From the NCBI GenBank assembly GCA_029204225.1, contig CM055092.1:83310557-83374556 (forward strand): a stretch of DNA of 64,000 nt, written 5' to 3'. The notes beneath the pieces were generated by a model, which saw only the letters and a list, made by a program, of their open reading frames with translations, was not told the origin of the DNA and searched no databases. The DNA comes from Diphasiastrum complanatum. Its lineage: Eukaryota > Streptophyta > Lycopodiopsida > Lycopodiales > Lycopodiaceae. Of this stretch, positions 45,362 through 55,880 are shown one piece after another. The translations under genes were made by a program, and so were the position numbers. Position 1 is the first letter of the stretch; the number at the start of each line of letters is the position of its first letter.

Positions 45362-46936
45362 TTATTTATGCCTGTCCAAAAAGTCCTCGAGCACTGCATG
45401 AGAGAAGCTCGAACTTCCGTCTTGTTTATAGCAAGCGGATAAGTATAAGATCAACCAGACAACAGTGAAGTATATTTGTACTGCTGAAATTAAAAGGGCA
45501 GAGAGAAATGACCCTAGAAACCGTTGAAGAACCCAACGACAACTTCTCCCGCAAAGGACAGCTTCGAGAAGCTTTATTGTGATTACCTGCAACTCCATGC
45601 TCTTCACAAGCTTCCAACTCCGCCGAATTGCTGAACGTCCTCGATTCTCAGGTTCCATGATTGTAACCCAGCATGCAACTATATATACAGCATTGGCAAT
45701 TCCATCAAAAATGTAATCAAGGACTAGGAAGGTACCTATTCGAGATGCCATTTCCCAATTCACCGCAGCCTTATCTCTAAATGGAGCTAGCACAGAAAAA
45801 GGCATCAAAGATAGACGTAGGATTAAACTTTCCATCTGATCCATCTCTAAAACACCTCTGAAAATTGTTTTGAGGAAAATTAGGCATTGCAATCCCCGTA
45901 TGGTTCCATAAAGAATTGCTAGCCATATCAAGCGTTTAATTCCTGACTTGAAGACCGCTTTTAGTGCCTTCGTTACATCAATTTTCTTGCCCATATATGT
46001 GCTGACCACACTGTAAGAAATTGCCCCCAAAACTGCAGCATGTTGAAATGCAATCACTCCAAGAATAACAGCGAGTACTCCAGTCAGTATCAAGAGCATT
46101 AGTAATATTGTAAGTCCCATGTGCGGCGTTGCCCGCCTGTCTAAGCGTCTTCTTCCAAGCAACCTTGGACTTGAAAACCCTAGAAACTCATCCTTTTCAA
46201 GCATGCTTTCACGATAATTTTTGGTACTATTCCCAACATAGTGTAGTTTCAAAGCTGGCAAGGGAGTCTCTACAAATGCATGGTTATGATGAGTATCTGC
46301 CGCTGCTTCGATTTTCGTTTCTGCCTCATGTGGCTCTTCCGTAAGTCTATCCTTTTTATCTGTACTTGATCTGTCAACCATGTTCCCGACTGCTTCAGGG
46401 TTCAGATCATCATGGATTGCCCCATGAGCTTGACCTTCAGACATTTCATTGTTTAACTCACTACCCGCATCAAGCAGATTAGGGTCATTATTAGAGGATG
46501 TATCTGCAGAGACGGCAGGATCTAGTCTCTCTAAAGATGCAGCTTCAATTCCTTCCAAGACAGGAAATCTCTGAACGCCGCTAACATTTTGTCTATTTTT
46601 ACCAGAAAAGCCTAAAAATGAAGAAAAACGCGGAAAGAAGGGGCGATTCTCTTCATGAACTTTACCAACCTTTGCAGTATTCAACTGCTCCACAGGCAGT
46701 GAATCCTTGAGAGAGGCGCGAGAGAAGAACTTGAAATCCAGAGAGGATTTGGCATCGGATGCAGAAATGGTGACACCAGGAACGAATGCATACTTTTCCA
46801 CGGCGCATTCATAGAGCGCAGAAATCAGCGTCAAGAGAAGAAAGAGGCCAACAAAAGATCGGCAGCAAAAAGCCGCCCGCTCCAAGACGCCCATCACTCC
46901 CTCCCGATCATGCTGAAGATCCAACCTCCTCGCCAT
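45362..46936 (-). CDS. Multi-pass membrane protein of unknown function, 524 aa
   Basis: This is an intact, intronless frame from the ATG at 46936 (MARRLDLQHDREGVMGVL) to TAA at 45362-45364. The open frame extends 11 codons upstream but only to a TTG. A hydrophobic segment at residues 23-42 could be a signal anchor. Residues 45-270 form a long hydrophilic, Ser/Asn/Glu-rich loop ending in a basic cluster (GRRRLDRRAT). The C-terminal half is membrane-rich: about 274-296, 300-312, 334-355, 400-424 and 474-500, followed by YLSACYKQDGSSSFSHAVLEDFLDRHK. It resembles plant proteins annotated only as transmembrane proteins, but I cannot name the family with certainty. Unlike nearly every other frame here it has no stops or shifts over 1.6 kb and balanced codon use, so it is probably an expressed host gene. 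Confidence 0.88.
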   Translation of the reverse strand: MARRLDLQHDREGVMGVLERAAFCCRSFVGLFLLLTLISALYECAVEKYAFVPGVTISASDAKSSLDFKFFSRASLKDSLPVEQLNTAKVGKVHEENRPFFPRFSSFLGFSGKNRQNVSGVQRFPVLEGIEAASLERLDPAVSADTSSNNDPNLLDAGSELNNEMSEGQAHGAIHDDLNPEAVGNMVDRSSTDKKDRLTEEPHEAETKIEAAADTHHNHAFVETPLPALKLHYVGNSTKNYRESMLEKDEFLGFSSPRLLGRRRLDRRATPHMGLTILLMLLILTGVLAVILGVIAFQHAAVLGAISYSVVSTYMGKKIDVTKALKAVFKSGIKRLIWLAILYGTIRGLQCLIFLKTIFRGVLEMDQMESLILRLSLMPFSVLAPFRDKAAVNWEMASRIGTFLVLDYIFDGIANAVYIVACWVTIMEPENRGRSAIRRSWKLVKSMELQVITIKLLEAVLCGRSCRWVLQRFLGSFLSALLISAVQIYFTVVWLILYLSACYKQDGSSSFSHAVLEDFLDRHK

Positions 46937-47075
46937 CTCCTCCCTCCCCTTCTTCTTACAACTACTCAAAAACGAAGCAAAAAATAATAAGGAAGAGGAA
47001 ATGGAAACCCCTCATCAAGCTCATCCATCCCAAGAGAACAAAGACATAAAAATTGAGAAGATATAACCAGGCACC

Positions 47076-47405
47076 GTGCCCCCCCCCACCCCCCCCCTCC
47101 CTCCCTCCATACCTTCTCTTGTTATTATTATTTTATTTGTGAGCTTCAAGCCTCCATACATGGGCACTTTAGGTGTTGCAAGGTTTATTATGCCCTATCC
47201 ATTGGATGTTTGACACGTGGCAGACCTCTCTAGCAAAAAGTGCCCCCCCCCCCCCCCCCCCCCCCACCCACTCCATACCTTCTCTTGTTATTATTATTTT
47301 ATTTGTGAGCTTCAAGCCTCCATACATGGGCACTTTAGGTATTGCAAGGTTTATTATGCCCTATCCATTGGATGTTTGCCACGTGGCAGACCTCTCTAGC
47401 AAAAA
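47076..47405. repeat. Tandem duplication (about 164-bp period) with poly-C tracts and G-boxes
   Basis: Two nearly identical units start at 47076 and 47240, each with a C-tract (the second is 23 uninterrupted C at 47243-47265), then CCATACCTTCTCTTG and a CACGTGGC box (GACACGTGGC at about 47213; the palindrome GCCACGTGGC at 47378-47387). It lies 140-470 bp upstream of the minus-strand membrane-protein gene, so it may be in its promoter. On the gene's strand the tracts are poly-G and could form quadruplexes. Confidence 0.9.
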
Positions 47406-48995
47406 GATTTTAATGAAAAAGTGGCCAGATTTAAACGTTTGTGATTGCATCAAAAGGTGATGTACCTAAAATCATCTTGGTGCCATTAATATTTTTGTAT
47501 TCTTTGATCTCAAGTTGATGGCCTAACTTGATGCATTAATATAGTTATCACAACTAAGGGTGATAGCACAGCCTACGCCCTTGATGACGCTTGCTAGCAC
47601 GAGGACATTGGTAACAGGTGGTTGACACCTGTTCGAGGTGCCCAATGCAGTGCATGGGGCCGATGGGGTCGGAGAGGAGCCAAGCCCGGGTCTAGATTTT
47701 TGTTGTGGGGCCAAAACTTAATTCTAGGACTCACTTTTTGGTGGGCTCTCACTTTTTGCAAGCGGCGCAGTCCTGGGCTCACGAACACCGGGATTACGAG
47801 AACCGCTTGTTGCAAGTATCGATTTTCAGCGAGCACACTGCCTAGAGGTCACAGGGCCTGGGCATGCCAGGACATGACTTCTATAGGGGCCCCATTTCTC
47901 TACGGGCACCCTTGCAATCCAGGGACCGATCTTTCACGGGCACCTCTCACCCATGCACGCACGCACACATGAGCAACATGTTTGTGTGTGTATATATGCA
48001 AAGGATGTCATGTCCTAAGAAACTTATGGGTCAAAGTTTCTTGAGAAACATGGCAAGCAGGCATGCAAGAGGCTAAGTACCATGCAAGTAGGTAGCAACA
48101 AGGAACTCCTGGGGACACGCAGCGGGTAGGCAACTACACTGCCCGTTATTAATATCATGTCCCCAAGAGACGAGGTTACGACCTCGTTGTTCAACGCATA
48201 AGAATACTTCATCCTAGATTATGCTTGTGATTAAACTATTAAGCATCTAGTTTACAAAATGAGCTTAAAGGACAAAACTTACAAAGATAGTCGTCTTATA
48301 CAACTAGGCCCTTTTTACCTTACCCTTATGTGGCGACTTTCTAAACTTAGAAGATTGCGTCTTATTTCTTTTATCAAAAACACCTTGATTTTACGATACT
48401 TTTTATCTATGAGAAGGCATTTTTCTATATTATTTTTGTATAGACATTCTACTTGGAACATTCTTGTTCATGTATACAAATATTTATGGGTTTATATTGC
48501 TCCATGTTATTACACATATCCTATTCAATTTAATTGATAGCTTGTGAAGGCATTTTTAATTTAATTTCAAATCTGTAGGAAAAATAGTAATTATTCTTCC
48601 ACAGAGAACATGATGCAAGTTTGAATAAATCAAACTAATATCAGTGTTTTCAATCACGATTGTATCTGATCTATGTACTAATAGAACAATATTAGTTCTG
48701 ATTGAATATGCATGCGGAAATTATATGCAGAAGTAAGAGACAACTTAAGACAATTTAGACAATAAGAAACTATTGATCAAAAACAAATTTTTATAACTTT
48801 GAATCTCATTCATCAATATACATCCCTTGTTGTCTTGTCTCGTTGTTGTGTCTCTGATTGAGTGAGTGTGTTACAACGAGCAGTGCACATGTATTTATAT
48901 TGCTACAAGACAGGTCTTTTGGCCTTTTATTTACAAGTCTTTTGGCCTTTCAATGCTGTAACAGTAGATATCTAACCGTTTATGACGGTTGATAT
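47406..48995. other. No gene recognised; right part may be retrotransposon 3' flank
   Basis: 47406-48560 has no supported reading frame. 48560-48995 includes CCACAGAGAACATG and AT-rich LTR-like sequence that leads into copia pol on the minus strand. Confidence 0.4.
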
Positions 48996-49139
48996 TTAAA
49001 TAGACGCTCTGTTTCTATTTAACTCTTGTTCACGAATTATTCGCGACAGTCCATCTCTTTGTCTTAGCTTCGTGTTTCGCAAATTGTTTGCGACACTTGT
49101 CTCTTTGTGACATTTTCGTCTTTCGTGAATTGGTCGCGA

Positions 49140-50153
49140 CAGATGACAATTCTTGAGCTCTATGCCAGATGCTAGAGTACAACCTCCTGAAATAATTTTG
49201 CTATCATCCTTCATGGATGCCCAGCTTGCGCCACTATAAGATTCGATGTGAAATCCAGCTTCTCTCAAATAACATAGTCCATAGTCTTTCGTTTCCTGGA
49301 GATATTGTAGTGCTCTCTTTGCCAACTTCCAATGCAACGATCTTGGGTTCTGATTATATTGGCTCAGCCTGTATACTGCAAACGCTATATCAGGTCTCGT
49401 GTTGTTTGCTAAATATAACAATGATCCAATCAGCCTACGATAAGGAGTTTTGGCCATTCGTTCCTCTTCCTCGAGAGTCTGCAGACAATTTGTCTTGTTC
49501 AGTATTGTTCCAGGTATCATGGGAGTATGCACATCTTTGCATTCGAGCATGTGAAGTCTTCAATGATCTTTTGAGTGTACTTTTGTTGGTGAAGATACAA
49601 CTTACCACCTTCAAAGTCTCTCACGATCTACAAGCCTAGATAGATTTTAGCTTCTCCTAGGTCAACGATCTCAAATATTTCAAAAATGTCTCTTTTGACA
49701 TCTAAAATTAACGTATCTCTTTTTGAGAAGATAAGCGTGTCATCAACATAAACAGCTAGAGTGATTATTTCATTTTGGACATGCTTGATATAGACATTTG
49801 ATTCAGAAATAGAGGTTTGAAGCCTATGGAACATAGTGCTTCGTCCTTCTTTCTATACCATTGTCTCACTGCTTGTTTGAGACCATAAATGCTTTTATTC
49901 ATGTGACATCCGTATTCTGGATATTCTTGGCTTACAAAACCAAATGGTTGGTCCATGAATAGGTCTTCTTCCAATTCTGCGTGCAGGAAAGCAGTTTCCT
50001 CATCCACAATATGGATTTTCAGATCATGAGCCACTGCATACGTGAATAACAAGTGAATTGATGTATGTTTGACTACCGGTAAGAAAGTATCAGTGTAATC
50101 GATCCCATATTTCTATGAAAAACCTTTAGCAACTAACCTTGCCTTGTATCTGA
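49140..50153 (-). pseudogene. Copia reverse transcriptase and RNase H, both ends lost
   Basis: On the minus strand, in several frames: NAIVRYKARLVAKGF (50153), LLFTYAVAHDLKIHIVDEETAFLHAELEEDLFMDQPFGF, SIYGLKQAVRQWY, EIITLAVYVDDTLIFSK (catalytic YVDD present), then HTPMIPGTILNK, YRRLIGSLLYLANNTRPDIAFAV and LHWKLAKRALQYL. RNase H breaks off near 49140. Beyond it (49020-49140) the TTCGCGAC-type word occurs three times. A stop near 50115 and frame changes near 49840 and 49625 make it a relic. It is a different copia family from the 12.7-28.4 kb element. Confidence 0.85.
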
Positions 50154-50705
50154 CAATAGCATTGATCAATTACTAAATCCGACTTGGCACATGTGTACTA
50201 CAGGCTGTAGTGCGGCTTGCAAGATGAGAAACAAGTGAAAATTGATTTGATTGCATTTGAATCACAAAAACTCAATGTACAATGTAGAGTAGCTCAAGAT
50301 TGCCAATGAGCTCCAAAAATAATCTATCTTCTCACTATGGGAGCTTGGAATACATAGCAAATGTGAGTTCCTTTGTGAAGTTAGGTGGATTTCCAGCATG
50401 TAATAAGGAAGTTAACTTGGCTCTCTTGCCCTAATTTGCAACCCTAGCCTAATTCCATAGAGTCATGCCTAGTAGGTGACTAGTTGATCAATTTTTCACC
50501 TTAAACTTAGGTGTAGGTCCTATAATCTAGGAATCTCTACCGAAATGACATGGCCAACCCTTTAGACTTGTTCTAACCTACACTACTGTATATTTCCACG
50601 TGGCTCGATGGTCTCACACGTGTGGGAACCACTTATGTACATTTTACATGATTCTACATGTTTTTTGATCAAGCTAGATTTGCCAATTTTTGGCGATTCT
50701 TCACA
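50154..50705 (-). repeat. 3' LTR (U5 end lost)
   Basis: The U3 start is at 50705 (minus TGTGAAGAATCGCC). It aligns with 53795-54246 in the 5' LTR. The left edge falls in the word CAATAGCATTGATCA, which occurs both here and at 53795-53809 and also spells copia RT coding for NAI, giving microhomology at the breakpoint. Confidence 0.87.
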
Positions 50706-50716
50706 CTCCTCAAATT
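50706..50716 (-). promoter_or_regulatory. Polypurine tract
   Basis: The minus strand AATTTGAGGAG directly precedes the TG of the 3' LTR. A short stretch without genes (50717-51160) separates it from the coding remains. Confidence 0.75.
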
Positions 50717-51163
50717 TAGCTTGATCTATTTACAACTCTCTTGCTAGATAAATGAATGCTTTTAGAAGTGTCTAAGAAATCCAGCTAAAAACAAGGAACT
50801 TTTGAGACTCCAATATAGAATGATGTCCATGAAGAATCTTTCACCACCTAAAGGATCCCTTACAAGATGTCCCACAAATGTGTCTATATACATGTAGCAC
50901 ACTTCAAAAACTATACATCATACCAGGCCATGGATTCCAAGGCATTTTTTGCACTTGAAGATACATCAATTAAAGTATTAAGTGCATACATAATGCTACC
51001 AAAGACAACTTGCCTTGTTTGATCCACATGATTGAGCCTTGATGGCTCCATCTTGATACTCAAGGTTTTTCTTGGAGTCCTTGGGTCTTGAGCTCGATGA
51101 ATTGAATAAGGTGTTAATTCAAAGGTGCTTCTTCAAGTTTACAAATCTTCCACTCTTGAAAGA

Positions 51164-52138
51164 TCACATTTCCACATTAACAACTTCTTTGGTAAAAACA
51201 TGTAGATTCCACAATCTCCTTGAAGAGCAAAACATTACCATTATTCCTATCATTGAAGTAGGACAATCTTTGGTCCTTACATTGGAATTATCATGCAAAA
51301 AGCATGTGGACCCAAATATTTCCATTACGAATGATGTTTCATATTTTATGACACTATTCAAACTATTATAAAAATAGTTATCCAATGAAATTGTTTTATC
51401 AAAAACAAATGCAGATTGGAAAGCGTCTAACTTCATTGTCTTGTCAGAAAGAGTTCTAAACACCATCAATCTTAAAGATGAGAGACAAGTCACTTCATGT
51501 CTACTATGTATGAACAAATCAAATATAGTAGAATCTCCAATGCTCTCCACCTTTGCAAGATGCACACTTGAATGAAAATTTTGCATGCAATTTGAAGACT
51601 TTGCCTTTGTATTTAAGGTCCTCCTTGGAGCTCTCAAATTTTGAGGTTGAACCTCATAATGTTCTTCTCTTTGATGCTCCTCCTCAATCCTTGCAGGCTT
51701 CTTGTCACCAAAATTGTTAGTTGCACTCTCAATAGCAACATAACCCTCCAATTTAAACAAACTCCCTTGTTTAAATCCTTTTGCTATGCAATTACCATTC
51801 TTCATAATACAACAAACACCATGCTTGAAGTGGACATCAAAACCACTTTCCAAAAGTTGTGCAACACTTAGCATATTCTTGGTGATTGATGGTACATAAA
51901 GAACTTTTTCTAGATCCATACATTTTGAGAATTCTAGATACAAGGAGATGGTACCAACACCATCTATCCTACACTCTTCATCATTTGCATTAAAGACAAA
52001 CTTTTTAGCATCATTAAATGAGTGTAAGGTTGAGAAAAAGTCCTTTTCACAAGACATGTGAGAGCTAGCCCCACTATCAATCCACCAAGTATCTTTTGAA
52101 TTGTCATTGCTTGTTGGTGAGGATGTAGATGCCATCAA
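51164..52138 (-). pseudogene. Copia protease and rearranged integrase remains
   Basis: The open minus-strand frame (324 codons) starts with protease DTWWIDSGASSHMS and continues through VLYVPSITKNMLSVAQL (GAG-pre-integrase). It then jumps to the post-integrase linker (RIEEEHQREEHYEVQPQNLRAPRRTL), and afterwards to integrase-end pieces (HSSVHLAKVESIGDS, FGSTCFLHDNSNVRTKD). The linker precedes material that normally lies upstream of it, so the order is scrambled. The DDE core is absent. The open frame suggests rearrangement joined segments without immediate stops. Confidence 0.75.
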
Positions 52139-53010
52139 GAATACATCTTCTTCATCCTCCTCCTCTTCATGTGCAAGGTTTCCTTATTTGTCCTCCTCCT
52201 CTTGTGCTCTTTGCCTCTTGTAGCATTCGGATGCAAAATGCCCCTTCTTTCCACAAAAGAAGCATTTTAGCCTTGACTTGTCCTTTGCCTTTGAACTTGA
52301 TCCTTGATCCTCCTCCTTGGCCTCCTTTTCATGATCCTTTTTGGGTCCATTGGTCTTCTTCTTGCCCTTGAATGAGAAGTTAATCTCTCATCTCCATCTT
52401 GCAATGATAAGGAACTCATCCTAAATTTTGCATGGAGCATCCTACAGTCTTCAGCCACTAGCACACTATGGAGCTTATTAATGGATGGAAAAGTGTCTTG
52501 GATGGAAAAACTTTGAACCACATTGGAGAACTCATCTCCTAAGCCATTGAGAATCACTTGTACAAGCTCATTATCAGGATCTTCTTACCAATAGAAGCCA
52601 ACTCTTTGTTGAGAGACTTGATCCTTAGCACATACACTTGTGCACTTTCATCACTTCTCCTCATGCTTTGTAAGATTTGGTTTCTTATTATAAGCACTCT
52701 TGAAGTGTTGTTGGATTCATATATAGCTTTTAAAAAATTCCAAGCTTCCTTGGCCGATTTGCAAGAGGCTACCTCCTTCAAGAGGTCATCACTAACATTC
52801 ATTTTGATGCAATGAAGTGCTAGTCTTGCCTTCTTCTTGTATCTAACCAATTATTGTCCTCCAAGATGCTCATCCTCTTCATCTAGGACAATATCAAAGA
52901 GTTCTTGGATCAAGTCTAAAAGTGACTCCATCCTCACTTTCCATAGTAGTTTGTAGAATTTAACCTCTCACTAGATCCAAGAAGGAATCCACCAATGGTT
53001 CCCATCTCTC
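52139..53010 (-). pseudogene. Copia Gag with zinc knuckle
   Basis: From about 53010 on the minus strand come NYYGKVRMESLLDLIQEL, ARLALHCIKMNVSDDLLKEV, AKEAWNFLKAIYESNNTSR, then (frameshift near 52556) MILNGLGDEFSNVVQSF. The zinc knuckle CFFCGKKGHFASEC lies at about 52266-52225 and a Glu-rich tail follows with a stop near 52184. It is a UBN2-type gag related to, but distinct from, the family at 9.4 and 27.8 kb. Confidence 0.85.
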
Positions 53011-53631
53011 TAATGACTTGTACTGATGATGTACTTATTGGCACTCCCTAAGCGCTTTTCCAAAATTTGACTCACTAGCAACTCACTTGATGTTCACAAA
53101 GAAACAAGTGGCAAGATCCCCTTGATCTTGATTCAAATGAACAAATAGAAAGGATTCTACAAAACAATGCTTAGAAAAATTGAAATTGATTTGATCCTAG
53201 AAACTCACAAAGGTTTCACTTTGTCTTGATTATCTCAAATTTGACTCCTAGCCCTCTCTTGGACTTCTAGTCACAGTTCTTACACTCCCTCACAAAGATG
53301 AAATGCAGATTAGATGGATTCTATCAATGACATATCAAATCCTATAAATTTTGGCTATTTTTGGACAAAAACATGACTAAATCTCATTCACACTTCTTGA
53401 TGTACTTTCAAGACCTATAAAAAAAATTAGAGGACCTGATTTTAGCATAGCATTAAATGTAGGTTCAAAGATGCCCACATGTGGACCATACGGATTTTGA
53501 TCCCTACCAAGTTTGGAATCAAATCCCCTCACCAAAATGTAGCTTTTAGCTCGCCCTCACAAGACTAGTTTTTAGCACCAAAACTGCTAAAAATGGATTT
53601 GATTAGATCAATGATCAAAGCTCTTGTACTT

Positions 53632-53644
53632 GGCTCTAACACCA
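53632..53644 (-). promoter_or_regulatory. Primer binding site, initiator tRNA-Met variant
   Basis: The minus strand TGGTGTTAGAGCC lies 2 bp inside the 5' LTR end. It differs from the usual TGGTATCAGAGCC at two positions. Confidence 0.75.
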
Positions 53645-53646
53645 CG

Positions 53647-54246
53647 TGAAAGTACTGTACTTTAGGACCATAAATGGATCTACAAAAGATCCACAAGAGT
53701 GATTAGATGCTTGCTTTACAATAACCTATCAAAAAACTAGACACGAAAAAGTTGATCTAGATTGGCAATTTGACAATTAACAAGCAAGAACAATCAATAG
53801 CATTGATCAATCACTAAATCCGACTTGGCACATGTGTACTACAGGCTGTAGTATGGACTGCAAGCTGAGGAACAAGTACAAATTGATATGGTTGCATTTG
53901 GATCACAAAAAATCAATGTACAATGTGGAGTAGCTCGAGATTGCCAATGAGCTCCAAAAATAATATATCTTCTTACTATGGGAGCTTGGAATACATAGCA
54001 AATGTGACTTCCTTTGTGAAGTTAGGTGGATTTCCAGCATGTAATAAGGAAGTTAAGTTGGCTCCCTGGTCCTAATTTGCAACCCTAGTCTAATTCCTAG
54101 ATTCATGCCTAGTAGGTGACTAGTTGGTCAATTTTTCACCTTAAACTTAGGTGTAGGTCCTATAATCTAGGAATCACTACCAAGATGACATGACAAACCC
54201 TTTAGACTTGTTCTAACATACACTAGTGTGTATACCCACGTGGCTC
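53647..54246 (-). repeat. 5' LTR (U3 start lost)
   Basis: The U5 end is TTTCA at 53647 on the minus strand. It aligns with the 3' LTR up to CACGTGGCTC at 54246, where gypsy sequence of the opposite strand begins. The 3' LTR shows about 100 more bases of U3 that are missing here. Confidence 0.85.
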
Positions 54247-55880
54247 CAGTAGAGGATGTAGAAATAGCTACAAGACCTGCCCACACTGGAAAATATATTC
54301 GATATCCTATGGATCCTCTAGAAGGACAACGCTCCCGAGCTCCAATTATATAGAAGCTAATTTAGGAAAAGAAGGGGTGGAAAAATTTGTCTCCATTGGT
54401 GTTCAATTATCCTACAATGATAGGATTCAGTTACAAGACTTATTACAAGAATATTGTGATCTATTTGCTTGAAATTATAAAGACTTAAAAGGAATATTAC
54501 AAGCATATGTACACATAAAATAGAATTACTATAAAAACGCAACCGATAAGGCAAAGACCTTACATGCTTAATCCAAAATATTCATTATTAGTAAAAGAAG
54601 AAATACAGAAACTATTAGATGTGGGTTTCATATATGATGTACTTACTCATGAGTGGGATCACCTAAGCAGAATGGAAAATTAAGAATATGTGTGGACATA
54701 AGAAAATTAATGCATCTACAAAGAAAGATTGTTTTCCACTACCATTTATTGTTAGTGTGTTAGATGTAGTTGGTGGACACCAATTGTACTTTTTCATGGA
54801 CAGATTTAGTGGCTATAATCAAGTATTGATACATGAAAATGATCAGCCAAAAACTGCTTTTACTACAAATTTGAGGGTATACGCTTATAAAGTCATGCCT
54901 TTTGGATTATGTAATGCTACAACTATGTTGTTGGAAATTAAGTCCACAGTTGTCTTGCTTTCTCATCTGAACAATGTACAATCTTCGATGAAGATACTAC
55001 TCTGACTACATGCACTAGAGTCGAAAATCTTTACCTACTCTCTAATTCAATTGCATTAGCTAGTATCTCTAATGAAAATGTAAACGATGATGCTATTTTG
55101 TGGCATAGTCAATTTGGACACATGAATACAAGATCACTTTCCTATATGCATTGTAATAACTTAGTTGGTGGATTGTATTTCCCTTCTTCATTAGATAGGA
55201 AATCTTTCTTTTGTGAATCATGCGTCTATGGCAAACACTCTAGAAGCAAGTTTCCCAAATCACATTCCATGGATCTTGTACATAGCGATCTTTGTGGTCC
55301 AATGCCAAATGAACAAGCTGAAGCCACAAATAAAACTATATGTAGGATACTCACAGAAGTTTGTAGAAAACATCCTACAAGATTCAAATAAAAAGTTGAA
55401 TATTGCATGATGGTCATACAGAACAACTTATAAGGTTACTACTCAACATACTCCTTTGAATCTAGTATATGGATTAGAAGCAGTAGTGCCATTAGAATAT
55501 CAAGTTCCGAGTTTGAGGGTAGCCATATAAGAAAGATTGGGAGATTCAGATTCATTGTAGGAGAGACTTAATCGACTTAACCAATTAGATGAACAAAGAA
55601 GTAGAGCACTTTTTACTCAAGAAATTGTTTTAAAATAGAAGAAAAGCGTGGCATGATAGACATATAAAAAAAAGAGTCTTCAAAGAAAATGATTATGTAT
55701 CATTATACGATAGTAAATATCAAAAACATCCTGGTAAGTTGAGAATAAGATGGTTAGGACCATTTAAAGTTTTGGATGTTTACCCTAACAGAACGATAGG
55801 ATTGGAAACACTACAAGGAGAGAAATTACCAATTAGAATTAATGGTATATGATTAAAAAAATACTACCAAAGATGATATT
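54247..55880 (+). pseudogene. Gypsy pol remnant with a copia segment in the middle (chimera)
   Basis: Gypsy RT comes first in broken frames (QLQDLLQEYCDLFA, EIQKLLDVGFIYDV, then 54688-54945: FPLPFIVSVLDVVGGHQLYFFMDRFSGYNQVLI, KTAFTTNLRVYAYKVMPFGLCNAT). From about 54945 the sequence becomes copia: CTIFDEDTTLTTCTRVENLYLL, ILWHSQFGHMNTRSLSYM, FCESCVYGKHSRSKFP, MDLVHSDLCGPM. At about 55310 it turns back, in frame, to gypsy integrase: NEQAEATNKTICRILTEVCRK, then [26 protein letters not shown], and the C-terminal KAWHDRHIKKRVFKENDYVSLYD, GKLRIRWLGPFKVLDV, LKKYYQR. Gypsy RNase H and the DDE core are replaced by the copia part. Confidence 0.82.

Larger units (their letters stand above)
50154..54246 (-). 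mobile_element. Copia element with two truncated LTRs and deleted pol
   Basis: This minus-strand element runs 5' LTR (53647-54246), initiator-Met primer site variant (53632-53644), gag, zinc knuckle, protease, scrambled integrase remains, polypurine tract (50706-50716) and 3' LTR (50154-50705). RT and RNase H are missing. Each LTR is cut at its outer limit: the 5' LTR loses its U3 start at 54246, and the 3' LTR loses its U5 at 50154, where another copia begins. Shared LTR sequence is roughly 93-95% identical by eye. Confidence 0.88.

Noticed and set aside
46937-46969. Upstream extension of the membrane-protein gene by 11 codons
   Set aside because: It begins with TTG. The first ATG is at 46936, and the extra residues are a basic stretch without a reason to be coding.
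48259-48537. 92-codon basic/hydrophobic plus-strand frame
   Set aside because: Leu/Arg/Tyr-rich translation of AT-rich DNA with no recognisable domain and no supporting context.
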